Source: Flavipsychrobacter sp. (lineage in GTDB: Bacteria > Bacteroidota > Bacteroidia > Chitinophagales > Chitinophagaceae). Taken from it: a stretch of 64,000 nucleotides of DNA. The translations under genes and the position numbers were made by a program. Below, piece by piece: positions 53,575 through 62,241 of the stretch. Below the pieces are notes generated by a model. That model made no database searches, was not told where the DNA came from, and saw only the letters and a program-made list of their open reading frames with translations. How positions within the stretch are numbered: position 1 is the first letter of the stretch; each line of letters opens with the position of its first letter. The stretch lies in the NCBI GenBank assembly GCA_041392855.1, contig JAWKLD010000001.1, positions 67,501-131,500 on the forward strand, written 5' to 3'.

Positions 53575-54156
53575 TTACTTTACTATATTATCTACTATGC
53601 CATATGCAACAGCTTCTCTAGCATCCATCCAATAGTCTCTGTCAAAGTCTTTCATTATTTGGCTCACGGATTGTCCACAGTTATCTGCAAGTATTTTTGC
53701 GGTTAGCTCTTTTGTCTTTTGTATATGCTTGGCATGTATTTCAATGTCTTTATATGGCGCGCGAAAACCACCTGCGCTTGGCTGGTGTATCATTACTTCT
53801 GCTGTAGGGTATATATAGCGGTTGCCCTTCTCTCCAGCCGACAATAAAACAGATGCTGCCGATGCTGCAAATCCTATACAGTAAGTGTATACAGGTGTTA
53901 GTATTGTTTGCATCATGTCCAGCATGGCATGTCCTGCTGTTACTACACCTCCTGGGCTGTTAATGTAAAAATGTATAGGAGTTTTTTCATCAATGGATGA
54001 TAGGTAGCAAAGTTGTTCTACTATTATTTTAGCGCTGTTGTCTTCAACTGCTCCCCACAGGAATATTTTACGCTGCTCCATCAAGCTTTTTTGTAGTTGA
54101 AAGTTGATGGACGTTTGGTTTTCGTTGGTTGTTATATCAGTATTCATTACTTGCAA
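53575..54156 (-). CDS. ClpP-like serine protease, divergent
   Basis: 193 residues (an in-frame ATG three codons later is possible). The ClpP core is clear: FYINSPGGVVTAGHAMLDMM, the nucleophile region CIGFAASAASVLLSAGEKGNRY (Ser) and MIHQPSAGG (His). Compared with standard ClpP it lacks the N-terminal GERxxDIYSRLL segment, which forms the axial loops that dock ClpX/ClpA; here residues 1-30 are MNTDITTNENQTSINFQ-like and end in EQRKIFLWGAVED. A secondary ClpP paralog is likely. The 14-bp palindrome 54178-54191 lies just upstream. Confidence 0.85.
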   Translation of the reverse strand: MQVMNTDITTNENQTSINFQLQKSLMEQRKIFLWGAVEDNSAKIIVEQLCYLSSIDEKTPIHFYINSPGGVVTAGHAMLDMMQTILTPVYTYCIGFAASAASVLLSAGEKGNRYIYPTAEVMIHQPSAGGFRAPYKDIEIHAKHIQKTKELTAKILADNCGQSVSQIMKDFDRDYWMDAREAVAYGIVDNIVK

Positions 54157-54177
54157 AGTTTATGCAAGTATAAGGGG

Positions 54178-54191
54178 TGGAGTATACTCCA
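54178..54191. repeat. 14-bp perfect palindrome upstream of the clpP-like gene
   Basis: tggagtatactcca, 22 nt before the clpP-like ATG and 10 bp after the stop of the upstream flavodoxin-like gene. No U-tract, so an operator is more likely than a terminator; role inferred. Confidence 0.55.
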
Positions 54192-54200
54192 TGGTGTGGG

Positions 54201-54797
54201 TTATGGTGTAATAATTGCAGCAGTTTTTTTTGCTAATGACTTTGCTTGGTCAATAGCTACTAATACATTCTTCTCTTTCATGCGTTCCTCATCATTAGGA
54301 CGCATCAGCCAATAGGTCTCAGAAAATAGAAGGTTGTTACAGTGTTTGTTGATGGTCTTTTCAAATGCAGCTTTTGATGCCGCTGTAGAGCCAGAACCTA
54401 AAGTGATCGCAACTGCTTTTTTGTTTTTAAGTTCGGTTATTTCTTTTACAAAATAATTGGTTGGCCAATCTGGTCGCCAATTATAGGTGTTGGCACAAAA
54501 TACGTACAGGTCAAAATCTTTCTCGTTAAAATGAGCTTCTCTTGAAGCTTTTATGGTGGCTACTGTGGTGTAGATGTTATGCTGTGCTAACTCTTGAGCA
54601 AAGGCATTACATACTTGTTCGTCAAGGTTGTATAATGGGTCTGGGTTATATACAATCAAAGCTTTTTGTGGTGCATTTTGTTCTCCTAGATGTGTTATGG
54701 TGTTTCCTTTAGGTATCTCTACCCATATGGTTAAGCCTATCCATATAGCTAGAATGACGATTGCAATTATTAACATGGTACGAAACAGCTTTTTCAT
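54201..54797 (-). CDS. membrane-anchored flavodoxin-like protein
   Basis: 198 residues. One N-terminal helix (about 5-25, MLIIAIVILAIWIGLTIWV) anchors a flavodoxin-type alpha/beta domain. KALIVYNPDPLYNLDEQVCNAFA takes the place of the FMN phosphate loop, and FDLYVFCANTYNWRPDWPT and KKAVAITLGSGST are where FMN-ring contacts lie. The phosphate loop differs from the canonical T/S-x-T-G-x-T, so FMN binding is uncertain. Possibly a redox partner at the inner membrane. It lies downstream of a PolX gene pair. Confidence 0.7.
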   Translation of the reverse strand: MKKLFRTMLIIAIVILAIWIGLTIWVEIPKGNTITHLGEQNAPQKALIVYNPDPLYNLDEQVCNAFAQELAQHNIYTTVATIKASREAHFNEKDFDLYVFCANTYNWRPDWPTNYFVKEITELKNKKAVAITLGSGSTAASKAAFEKTINKHCNNLLFSETYWLMRPNDEERMKEKNVLVAIDQAKSLAKKTAAIITP

Positions 54798-54856
54798 AAC
54801 ATGAAATTACTTGGTAAAAGCATGCTATAAAAAGACTTTCGTCATGTTTTTGAAGG

Positions 54857-55267
54857 TTAAAAGGTGTTGTAAATAACAATAACGGTATCTCTATAGAACT
54901 TAAGCCAGTAGTCTTTTTTTGTAAATATTAATGATGTATCGTGCTGAATCTTTAACGTGTCTTTATTTACCCATTCGGCAACTATTTTAGCATCTTCTTT
55001 TTCGTAGTAAAAAATAGAGCCGCCACCCTGAGCCCACATAACTAAGGCTCCTGTATTTATGTATTTACCGCTGTCATAACTGCTAGTTAAAGTCAAGTTT
55101 TTTTTATTGTCTGGGGAAGGTAGATAGAGTAGTCCCTTTAAGTTGTCATTTCTTAAGGGTATGTGTTTGTTTGTGGGTTCTATATCTGCTGGAACTTTAT
55201 AATAGTCCCAAGCGATAAACCCTGCAAAAAATAATACTGTATAGATTAATATTCTAATTAATTTCAA
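54857..55267 (-). CDS. hypothetical single-pass membrane protein
   Basis: 136 residues from a TTG start at 55267 that overlaps the polX TGA stop as TTGA; no ATG precedes the N-terminal helix (IRILIYTVLFFAGFIAW, about 4-20), so TTG is the only sensible start. The remainder is a beta-rich domain (LKGLLYLPSPDN, YFYEKEDAKIVAEW-like strands, TLKIQHDTSLIF) exposed outside the membrane. No family recognised. Probably cotranscribed with polX. Confidence 0.65.
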   Translation of the reverse strand: MKLIRILIYTVLFFAGFIAWDYYKVPADIEPTNKHIPLRNDNLKGLLYLPSPDNKKNLTLTSSYDSGKYINTGALVMWAQGGGSIFYYEKEDAKIVAEWVNKDTLKIQHDTSLIFTKKDYWLKFYRDTVIVIYNTF

Positions 55268-56925
55268 GAGCGTTTATTTAAAAAAGCTTCAAATTCCTTT
55301 AACGAAAAACTACTCAAGTTCTGCTTGGCAGTTAGCCCTCCTTTTTGTGCAGCAAGTGTACCATAGTATACATCATGATAGCCTTCTACTGAGTGGGCGT
55401 CTGGATTGATAGAAAGCAATGCTCCTTTTTCTATGGCATAAGCAATATGTGTCCAGTCCAAGTCTAGCCTGCGAGGGTGAGCGTTTATTTCAATTACTAC
55501 ATTATGCTTTACACATTCGTCAATGATTATCTTATGGTTTAGTGGGTAGCCTTCGCGCGAAAGTAATAGTCTGCCCGTAGGGTGCCCCAGTATGGTCGTG
55601 TAAGGGTTGCGTATGGCAGTTAGTACTCTTTGCATGGCTTTCTCTTCACTCATCTTTAGGTTGCTGTGTACTGATGCTATGACCAGATCAAAAGTGCTCA
55701 GTACTTTATCATTATAGTCTAGGTTGCCATCGTTCAATATATCGGCTTCAATACTTTTGAATATTCTAAATGGTGCTAGCTTCTCGTTAAGTGCGTCTAT
55801 TTCAGCGTGTTGTTCTGCTATGCGTTCAGGCGTTAACCCATTGGCATAGAAGGCAGATTGTGAGTGGTCGCTCAATACTAAATATTCATATCCTTTTTCT
55901 ATTGCTGCTTTAGCCATCTGCTCTATAGTATTCATTCCGTCACTCCATTTGGAGTGGGAGTGAATGATGGCTTTAATATCTTTAGCTTCTATGAGTTGAG
56001 CTAGGTTTTGTTGAGCAGCCTGCGTCAAAATATTGGGGTTTTCTCTTTGAGCAGGCGGTATGTATTGTAGTTGATTGTGTTCAAATATTGCCTCTTCCGA
56101 AGTTGGGTTTTCTGGTAAGGTATATTGTTTATTGAATTCTGTAAGAAATGCTTCACTACAAGAATTATTGAAGAGCGTAGTGTAAAAGTTTTCTTTATTG
56201 GCAATGTGCAGGCGTATGGCGGGTTGGTTGGGTGCATGTACCAGTATTTTATTGTTATCCTCATCTTCAATACTCACACCTTGTGTTACGCCAAATTGTT
56301 GTTTTATTAATGCTCCGTCACCATCGGTTACTATGTCAATGCACTCTAGAGTAGGCATTTGTCTGCGCATATCACCTGCTAGTACAAATCTGTCTCCTGC
56401 ATTTATTTTACTTAAGCCATTTATTAAGGTGTTGGCAGTGCTTTCTACCTCTGCCCATAAGTGGAAGTTTTGGTTAGCTCTTATAAAGGCTATGTTTTCT
56501 AGTATGCTAGCCTGAGTTTTTGCGCCAAAGCCTTTGTAGGTCATTAGTCTATTCTCATTGCAGGCATACTCTAGTTCTCCAACTGTTTCTATGCCCATCT
56601 CCTTCCAAACCAGTGCTATCTTTTTAGGACCAAGCCCTTTTATTTGCATCATCTCTAATATGCCCGGAGGTGTTTTAGCAAGGATGTCTTCCAATGCTTC
56701 CATCTTTCCTGTTTCTATCAGCTCTCGTATCTTTTGCCCAGTACCGTTACCTATACCTCTTTGGCTAAAGAGCTCAGCATCATCCATATCAGTAGCTTCT
56801 TTAGGTAATTTGTCAATATTATAAGCGGCTACACCATACGACTTTGCACGGAAGGAGTCCTCCCCGTGAATGTCCATTAGCTTAGAGAGTAGAGAGAAAT
56901 GGTCGGAAATTTGATGGTTTGTCAT
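55264..56925 (-). CDS. polX: PolX-type protein with PHP exonuclease and altered polymerase site
   Basis: 553 residues. Layout: helix-hairpin-helix motifs (IGNGTGQKI 58-66, KGLGPKKI 96-103, KGFGAKTQ 131-138), a family X polymerase domain (about 150-290) and a C-terminal PHP domain (about 315-553) with IIHSHSKWSDG, LSDHS, ILGHPTGRLL, INAHPRRLD and INPDAHS, all intact metal ligands. In the polymerase site the canonical D-x-D reads C195-I-D197, and the third Asp position is R238. So the PHP 3'-5' exonuclease/phosphatase should work but polymerase activity is doubtful. Likely a DNA-repair protein. Confidence 0.88.
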   Translation of the reverse strand: MTNHQISDHFSLLSKLMDIHGEDSFRAKSYGVAAYNIDKLPKEATDMDDAELFSQRGIGNGTGQKIRELIETGKMEALEDILAKTPPGILEMMQIKGLGPKKIALVWKEMGIETVGELEYACNENRLMTYKGFGAKTQASILENIAFIRANQNFHLWAEVESTANTLINGLSKINAGDRFVLAGDMRRQMPTLECIDIVTDGDGALIKQQFGVTQGVSIEDEDNNKILVHAPNQPAIRLHIANKENFYTTLFNNSCSEAFLTEFNKQYTLPENPTSEEAIFEHNQLQYIPPAQRENPNILTQAAQQNLAQLIEAKDIKAIIHSHSKWSDGMNTIEQMAKAAIEKGYEYLVLSDHSQSAFYANGLTPERIAEQHAEIDALNEKLAPFRIFKSIEADILNDGNLDYNDKVLSTFDLVIASVHSNLKMSEEKAMQRVLTAIRNPYTTILGHPTGRLLLSREGYPLNHKIIIDECVKHNVVIEINAHPRRLDLDWTHIAYAIEKGALLSINPDAHSVEGYHDVYYGTLAAQKGGLTAKQNLSSFSLKEFEAFLNKRS

Positions 56926-56932
56926 TGGCTAT

Positions 56933-56969
56933 AAATAAAATTGACTTGCTCAAAGTTGGCAAGTCAATA
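56933..56969 (-). terminator. terminator after cmk
   Basis: Stem attgacttgc / gcaagtcaat with a 9-nt loop, followed on the minus strand by TTTTATTTAT. It lies between cmk and polX. Confidence 0.75.
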
Positions 56970-56996
56970 GCAGAATTCAAAAGAATATTTTATCAG

Positions 56997-57692
56997 TTAT
57001 TTCACAGCAAGTCTAGCAGTTCTTTCTCTTACCCAGCCCAGAGCTGTTTTTAGCTGTTCTTCTCTGGTCATGGTAGAGTTGTCTAATACCACGGCATCCT
57101 TTGCTTGTGTTAGTGGGCTCTCCTTTCTGTTGGTGTCTATATAGTCGCGCATTTGGATGTTAGCCATTACTTCCTCATAGGTAATGTTGGGGTTCTTTTC
57201 ATACATTTCCTGAAAGCGGCGCTTAGCCCTAACACCCATTCCTGCCGTCATAAAAAGTTTTAACTCTGCATCAGGGAAAACAACTGTGCCTATATCTCGG
57301 CCATCCATAACTATACCTCTCTCTTTGCCCATTTCTTGTTGTTGAGCTACAGCAAGTTCTCGAACCTCTTTTAGTGCAGCCACATCACTTACTCTTTCGG
57401 CTACTATCATCTCGTGTATTTGGTGGGCTACATCTTCTCCGTTCAGGCAGATATCAAAAGTTTTTTTACGCTCATTGTATACAAAAGATAACTGTATGTC
57501 TTCTAAGGCTTGTTTTACTTCTGAAATATCAGATATGTTTACATTGTTTCTGATAAAGTGGAGTGTGATAGCACGATACATTGCACCACTATCTATATGC
57601 TTGTAACCAAGTTCTTTGGCTAGTTCTTTGGCTAAGGTACTTTTGCCGCAAGAAGAATATCCGTCGATGGCTATGATAATTTGCTCTTCCAT
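56997..57692 (-). CDS. cmk: cytidylate kinase
   Basis: 231 residues. It phosphorylates CMP and dCMP with ATP. The P-loop is IAIDGYSSCGKST, followed by the family's YKHIDSGAMYRAIT (substrate binding). The conserved VMDGRDIGTVVFPDAELKLFMTA, and KRRFQEMYEKN are standard for Cmk. The final RTARLAVK and DVVLDNSTMTREEQ match. Standard length. Terminator downstream; the ABC exporter genes upstream of the window's left side are not linked. Confidence 0.96.
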   Translation of the reverse strand: MEEQIIIAIDGYSSCGKSTLAKELAKELGYKHIDSGAMYRAITLHFIRNNVNISDISEVKQALEDIQLSFVYNERKKTFDICLNGEDVAHQIHEMIVAERVSDVAALKEVRELAVAQQQEMGKERGIVMDGRDIGTVVFPDAELKLFMTAGMGVRAKRRFQEMYEKNPNITYEEVMANIQMRDYIDTNRKESPLTQAKDAVVLDNSTMTREEQLKTALGWVRERTARLAVK

Positions 57693-57807
57693 AATCGTGT
57701 GGTTTGAACTAGTACAAAGCTCCTTTTTATGTACCGAATTTCAAATAGTGTAATTGTTATAAAAATGTGGTAACTTAATAGTTTGTTCCATCTCTGTATT
57801 TTAGCTG

Positions 57808-58503
57808 TCATACCTGCAGTAATTTATCTAACATTTCTTGCTTATCTGTTCCGTAATTTGACTGAACAGTTGTTTTCAGTTCTCCAAAGTTTTCAACCGT
57901 ATAGGTTGCAGATTTGTCAATACTGCTAATAAGCGTAATTGTATCACAAATGCTGAATAGCACTTCCAATACATGCGAGGATATTATGATAGTCTTACCT
58001 GTTTGTTTTAGCTTGGCTATCAGTACTTTGAAAAACTCGTTGGTCTCTAAATCTAGCCCATTGGTTGGTTCGTCCAGCAGTATTATTTTTTTATCTAGTA
58101 GAATATTACCCAACAGGCTTATTTTCTTTTTCATACCTGTAGAGTAGTTGTGTACATACTCTCCAAGTGGAAGTTGGAAAATACTGTTCCAATCTTTTAT
58201 GTCAGCATGCTTCTCTTTCGCGCAGATGATTTTTAGGTATTCCATTCCAGTCATGTATGGATAGTGATACGGCTCTGCCTGCAGGTATGCCAATTCTTTT
58301 TCATAACCTTTTGCTACATGCATCGCATCATGCAGGTAATTGTGAAACAAGCAGTTGAATAAAGTGGACTTACCTACACCGTTAGCTCCCAGTATGCCGT
58401 GTACTGTGCCATGCTCTATAAGCAGGTTCAAGTCTTTGTGCACTGGCTTGTTACCATACGAAAACGAAAAACTTTTTAATTCAATAACGGTTGAAGATTG
58501 CAT
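57808..58503 (-). CDS. ABC transporter ATP-binding protein
   Basis: 231 residues. Walker A is GANGVGKST (39-47), signature YSTGMKKKISL (CcmA/NatA type), Walker B IILLDEPTNGLD, and switch ISSHV. These features fit exporters of drugs, lipids or polysaccharides with a separate membrane subunit. It starts inside the 3' end of the preceding membrane-protein gene (28-bp overlap), which is presumably the permease. Substrate unknown. Confidence 0.92.
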   Translation of the reverse strand: MQSSTVIELKSFSFSYGNKPVHKDLNLLIEHGTVHGILGANGVGKSTLFNCLFHNYLHDAMHVAKGYEKELAYLQAEPYHYPYMTGMEYLKIICAKEKHADIKDWNSIFQLPLGEYVHNYSTGMKKKISLLGNILLDKKIILLDEPTNGLDLETNEFFKVLIAKLKQTGKTIIISSHVLEVLFSICDTITLISSIDKSATYTVENFGELKTTVQSNYGTDKQEMLDKLLQV

Positions 58504-59453
58504 GTGGCGTTTTTATATTGTCTGTATAATAAGTAAGCAGATACAGGTAGTAGGGGAGACACGACTAAAAATAAAATAAGTTGTACGTTTTTAGAAAAAC
58601 GACTATACATGGTAACATCATCAGCATAGCGTAATAGCAGCGCGTAAAAAATGATGATATAAGATAGCAGGTATGCAAATGCAATACCCGCTAGAATTAT
58701 CCACTCGGGTCTTATTATTAGTGTAATGATTGTCTGTGGCAAAAAGAATATGAAGATGACTTTTGCAATGTGCTTCATTTTTCCATTTAATACCTTGGGG
58801 ATTGTTCGATGACTTTGCGTTATTTCTACAGGTTCAGTATAACTTATATGTTCTAAAAGCGTCAGGCATACCAGTGTAATAATGAACGGTAATATAGGAC
58901 CAAGGAAAGCAGCCACCATAGCCACAAACCAAAACAAGAATATCAATACCGAAACCTGCCTTACACCATATTTTAACTCATACAGTCGCAACGGGAGTCG
59001 TCCTGTGATGCGCTTTAATATATCGGGCTTTTTTAGCTGCTTGTTGGGCTTAATGTTTGTCAGTATTGCTACGAATAAAACTGTGCCTAACATATATAGG
59101 ATATTCACTGCGGACTGTGATATAGCATACGCATTTATTAGTATAATCAGCATAGTGTACTCTATTAGTCTGAAAGCTTGCCCGTTCACCCTCAATAGAG
59201 ATAAGAAGCCTTTGTCTTTACGAGCAGTATTAGCTAAATACACTAATACACAAGCGACAATGTTCAGTTGCAAAGCGCTGCGGTCTGTCAAGATTTTGAT
59301 ACCATAACCTATGGCAAATAGTATGATGGGGACAACTAACAAAGAACGCCAGCCCGCGTCTATTATTACACGCACCAATTGCATAGACCTCAACTTGAGC
59401 AGAGCGATAATTTGACGGATGTTAATAGATGCAGTATTTCCTGTAGATTGCAT
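58476..59453 (-). CDS. integral membrane protein, likely ABC permease subunit
   Basis: 325 residues with about eight hydrophobic segments (WRSLLVVPIILFAIGYGIKI, LIFLFWFVAMVAAFLGPILPFIITLVCL, and others). No conserved catalytic motif. The 28-bp overlap with the following ATP-binding protein gene and the ABC-2-like arrangement of helices make it the likely permease. First gene of the pair; a 20-bp perfect inverted repeat lies 62 bp upstream. Confidence 0.7.
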   Translation of the reverse strand: MQSTGNTASINIRQIIALLKLRSMQLVRVIIDAGWRSLLVVPIILFAIGYGIKILTDRSALQLNIVACVLVYLANTARKDKGFLSLLRVNGQAFRLIEYTMLIILINAYAISQSAVNILYMLGTVLFVAILTNIKPNKQLKKPDILKRITGRLPLRLYELKYGVRQVSVLIFLFWFVAMVAAFLGPILPFIITLVCLTLLEHISYTEPVEITQSHRTIPKVLNGKMKHIAKVIFIFFLPQTIITLIIRPEWIILAGIAFAYLLSYIIIFYALLLRYADDVTMYSRFSKNVQLILFLVVSPLLPVSAYLLYRQYKNATCNLQPLLN

Positions 59454-59515
59454 GCTATAAAAATAAACAGGAATGTATTGTAAGGTAGTTACAGTTTTGT
59501 TATTTAACTAAGCGA

Positions 59516-59558
59516 GTATACAACAAAGGGTAGCAATTTGCTACCCTTTGTTGTATAC
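59516..59558 (-). terminator. 20-bp perfect inverted repeat, probable terminator of the dipeptidase gene
   Basis: The arms gtatacaacaaagggtagca and its exact reverse complement flank a 3-nt loop (att). It lies 12 bp after the dipeptidase stop on the minus strand. No T-run follows on that strand, so termination by this hairpin is likely but not certain. Confidence 0.65.
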
Positions 59559-59570
59559 GATAAAAAGCAC

Positions 59571-60941
59571 TTATTTGCTCATTTCTGCAAAATACTTGTG
59601 GAAGAAAGGTATGGTCTCAATCCCTTTGTAGTAGTTCTCAACACCATACTTCTCGTTAGGAGAGTGGATATTGTCGCTATCTAGTCCAAAGCCCATAAGT
59701 ACAGTCTTAAGTCCTAGTGTTTTCTCAAACAAGGCAACGATTGGAATGCTACCTCCACCACGTGTAGGTATCGGGTCTTTGCCAAAAGCTTCCTTTACCG
59801 CTTTTGCAGCAGCTTTGTAAGCTATAGAGTCTGTTGGGGTGACTACCGGCTCACCACCATGATGCGGTGTAACTTTTACTTTCACATCAGCAGGAGCAAT
59901 GCTCAAGAAATGGTCTGTAAATAATTTAGTGATCTCATGAGAAGATTGGTCAGGAACCAAACGCATAGATATCTTAGCAAAAGCTTTTGAAGGAAGTACC
60001 GTCTTAGCACCTTCGCCAGTATATCCACCCCAAATACCATTTACATCTAGTGTAGGGCGTGTACCTGTACGCTCAAGTGTAGAGTATCCTTTTTCGCCAC
60101 GTACCTCGTCTACGCCAAGATCTTTTTTGTATTCTTCAAGGTTAAATGGAGCATTGTTGATAGCTGCTCTGTCTGCATCGCTTAGGTCTATTACTTTGTC
60201 ATAGAACCCTGGAATCGTGATATGACCGTTCTCATCATGTAGCGAAGCGATCATTTTGCTTAGTACATTGATCGGGTTACCCACAGCGCCACCATAAACA
60301 CCACTATGTAGGTCGCGGTTAGGGCCTGTTACTTCTACCTCAACATAAGTAAGGCCACGAAGCCCTGTTTCGATAGATGGGTTTTCCATGCTTATCATAG
60401 CTGTGTCGGATACCAATACGATATCAGCAGCTAATTTCTCTTTATTTTCTTCTAGGAAAGTGCCTAGGTTGTCAGAACCAACTTCTTCCTCGCCTTCTAT
60501 CATGATCTTCACGTTGCATTGAAGAGTGTTGGTTTTAGCCATCATCTCAAATGCTTTTACGTGCATGAACATTTGTCCTTTATCATCACAAGCACCACGC
60601 GCATATATATTGCCATTTTTTATCACTGGCTCAAATGGGCCACTATCCCATAGGTCTAATGGGTCCGGTGGTTGCACATCATAGTGTCCATATACTAATA
60701 CTGTAGGCAAAGCCGGGTCAATGATCTTTTCACCGTATACGATCGGGTGTCCCTTTGTAGGGCATATTTCAGCAGAATCACAACCCGAGTTTAGAAGGTT
60801 TTCTTTGATAGACTCAGCACAACGAGCTACATCTTCTTTGTATTTACTATCTGCACTTACAGACGGAATGCGTAATAGATCAAGCAATTCGTCCATGAAG
60901 CGGTCTTTGTTTTCAGACATATAGTCTTTCCAAGCTTGCAT
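59571..60941 (-). CDS. M20 family dipeptidase
   Basis: 456 residues, matching M20/M25/M40 dipeptidases of the CNDP/PepV-like group. Zinc-site residues are in YGHYDVQPPDP, ARGACDDKGQ, IEGEEEVGS and VLVSDTAMIS, with the last histidine near GFGLDSDNIHSPNEKYG. The lid domain (about 190-370) is of normal size. It cleaves dipeptides or acylated amino acids in the cytoplasm. Single gene with own promoter box at 60962-60969. Confidence 0.93.
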   Translation of the reverse strand: MQAWKDYMSENKDRFMDELLDLLRIPSVSADSKYKEDVARCAESIKENLLNSGCDSAEICPTKGHPIVYGEKIIDPALPTVLVYGHYDVQPPDPLDLWDSGPFEPVIKNGNIYARGACDDKGQMFMHVKAFEMMAKTNTLQCNVKIMIEGEEEVGSDNLGTFLEENKEKLAADIVLVSDTAMISMENPSIETGLRGLTYVEVEVTGPNRDLHSGVYGGAVGNPINVLSKMIASLHDENGHITIPGFYDKVIDLSDADRAAINNAPFNLEEYKKDLGVDEVRGEKGYSTLERTGTRPTLDVNGIWGGYTGEGAKTVLPSKAFAKISMRLVPDQSSHEITKLFTDHFLSIAPADVKVKVTPHHGGEPVVTPTDSIAYKAAAKAVKEAFGKDPIPTRGGGSIPIVALFEKTLGLKTVLMGFGLDSDNIHSPNEKYGVENYYKGIETIPFFHKYFAEMSK

Positions 60942-60961
60942 ATATATTAAAATTTAGGTCT

Positions 60962-60969
60962 CAAAAGTA
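60962..60969 (-). promoter_or_regulatory. -7 box (TAnnTTTG) for the dipeptidase gene
   Basis: TACTTTTG on the minus strand, 20 nt before the ATG. No clear -33. Confidence 0.45.
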
Positions 60970-61083
60970 AGGTAACAAAGCCAAAGACTTAAATCGCAGC
61001 CCGTATTTATGAGGATATATATCAGAAAGAAATCATAAAATCCTAAAAACAGGCTGTATAATAAAATTATGGCAAAGATTTAC

Positions 61084-61091
61084 TATCTTTG
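61084..61091 (+). promoter_or_regulatory. -7 box (TAnnTTTG) for queA
   Basis: TATCTTTG, 27 nt before the ATG at 61119. It overlaps the TTG at 61089 that a longer ORF would use. Confidence 0.5.
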
Positions 61092-61118
61092 CAGACTTTT
61101 AAATTAGTCTTTCTATAT

Positions 61119-62168
61119 ATGAAGTTGTCACAATTTAAGTTTGACCTTCCGCTTAACCTAATAGCACAGCATCCTGCAAAATCTAGAGAAGATAGTCGCC
61201 TAATGGTGGTGCATAAGGATACAGGCAAGATTGAGCATAGAACTTTCCGCGATATACAAGAATATTTTGATGACAAGGACGTGATGGTGGTAAATAACAC
61301 CAAAGTGTTCCCTGCACGCTTGTATGGCCGTAAGGAAAAGACTGGTGCTAAAATTGAAGTTTTCCTTCTTCGTGAATTAAACAAGCCAAACAGACTTTGG
61401 GATGTTATAGTAGACCCTGCTCGTAAAATACGTGTAGGTAACAAGCTATACTTTGGTGATAATGATGAGTTGGTAGCAGAGGTGATTGATAATACTACTT
61501 CAAGAGGTCGTACTATCCGTTTCCTTTTTGATGGCGATGAAGAAGCATTTAAGAGAATATTAGATCAGTTGGGAGAAACGCCACTTCCTAAATACATCAA
61601 GCGTAAGCCTGATGAGGAAGATAAAGAACGTTACCAAACTGTATATGCAAAGTATGAAGGTGCTGTAGCGGCTCCTACTGCTGGTTTGCACTATAGCCGT
61701 GAGCTAATTAAAAGATTAGAGATAATCGGTGTTAAGTTTGCCGAAGTGACCTTACATACTGGTCTAGGTACTTTTCGTCCGATAGAGGTAGAAGATCTAT
61801 CTAAGCATAAAATGGATGCAGAGTACTTCAATGTTGAAGACTATGCTACTCATATAGTGAACAAGGCTAAGGTGGAGGGCAGAAAAATATGTGCAGTAGG
61901 AACTACCACTATGAGAGCTATGGAGAGCGCAGTTACTGCTCAAGGTCTCCTGAAAGCAGAAGAAGGGTGGACCAATTTGTTCATTCACCCACCTCACGAT
62001 TTTTCTATTGCTAACTGTTTAGTTACCAACTTCCATTTACCTAAAACTAGCTTGCTGATCATGGTTTGTGCGTTTGCAGGGTACGATTTAGCTATGGAAG
62101 CTTACCAAACAGCTATAAAGGAGAAATATCGTTTCTTCAGCTATGGAGATGCTATGTTAGTAATATAA
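61119..62168 (+). CDS. queA: S-adenosylmethionine:tRNA ribosyltransferase-isomerase
   Basis: 349 residues from the ATG at 61119 ([11 protein letters not shown]). QueA transfers the ribose of SAM to preQ1 in tRNA to make epoxyqueuosine. Motifs are [38 protein letters not shown] and [24 protein letters not shown], with the C-terminal [17 protein letters not shown]. Length is normal. The gene is monocistronic with a terminator that overlaps the next promoter. No other queuosine genes nearby. Confidence 0.96.
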   Translation: MKLSQFKFDLPLNLIAQHPAKSREDSRLMVVHKDTGKIEHRTFRDIQEYFDDKDVMVVNNTKVFPARLYGRKEKTGAKIEVFLLRELNKPNRLWDVIVDPARKIRVGNKLYFGDNDELVAEVIDNTTSRGRTIRFLFDGDEEAFKRILDQLGETPLPKYIKRKPDEEDKERYQTVYAKYEGAVAAPTAGLHYSRELIKRLEIIGVKFAEVTLHTGLGTFRPIEVEDLSKHKMDAEYFNVEDYATHIVNKAKVEGRKICAVGTTTMRAMESAVTAQGLLKAEEGWTNLFIHPPHDFSIANCLVTNFHLPKTSLLIMVCAFAGYDLAMEAYQTAIKEKYRFFSYGDAMLVI

Positions 62169-62196
62169 TATTTAAGAATATTTATAATGTTTTACA

Positions 62197-62233
62197 GACA
62201 GCGTTCGGTTTATCCGAACGCTGTCTTATTTTT
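62197..62233 (+). terminator. terminator after queA, overlapping gmhA promoter
   Basis: Perfect 12-bp stem gacagcgttcgg / ccgaacgctgtc, 5-nt loop, then ttattttt. The U-tract is part of the TATTTTTG box (62227-62234). Confidence 0.92.
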
Positions 62234-62234
62234 G
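62227..62234 (+). promoter_or_regulatory. -7 box (TAnnTTTG) for gmhA, within a terminator U-tract
   Basis: TATTTTTG, 7 nt before the gmhA ATG, formed by the terminator U-tract. Confidence 0.5.
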
Positions 62235-62241
62235 TTAGTAT

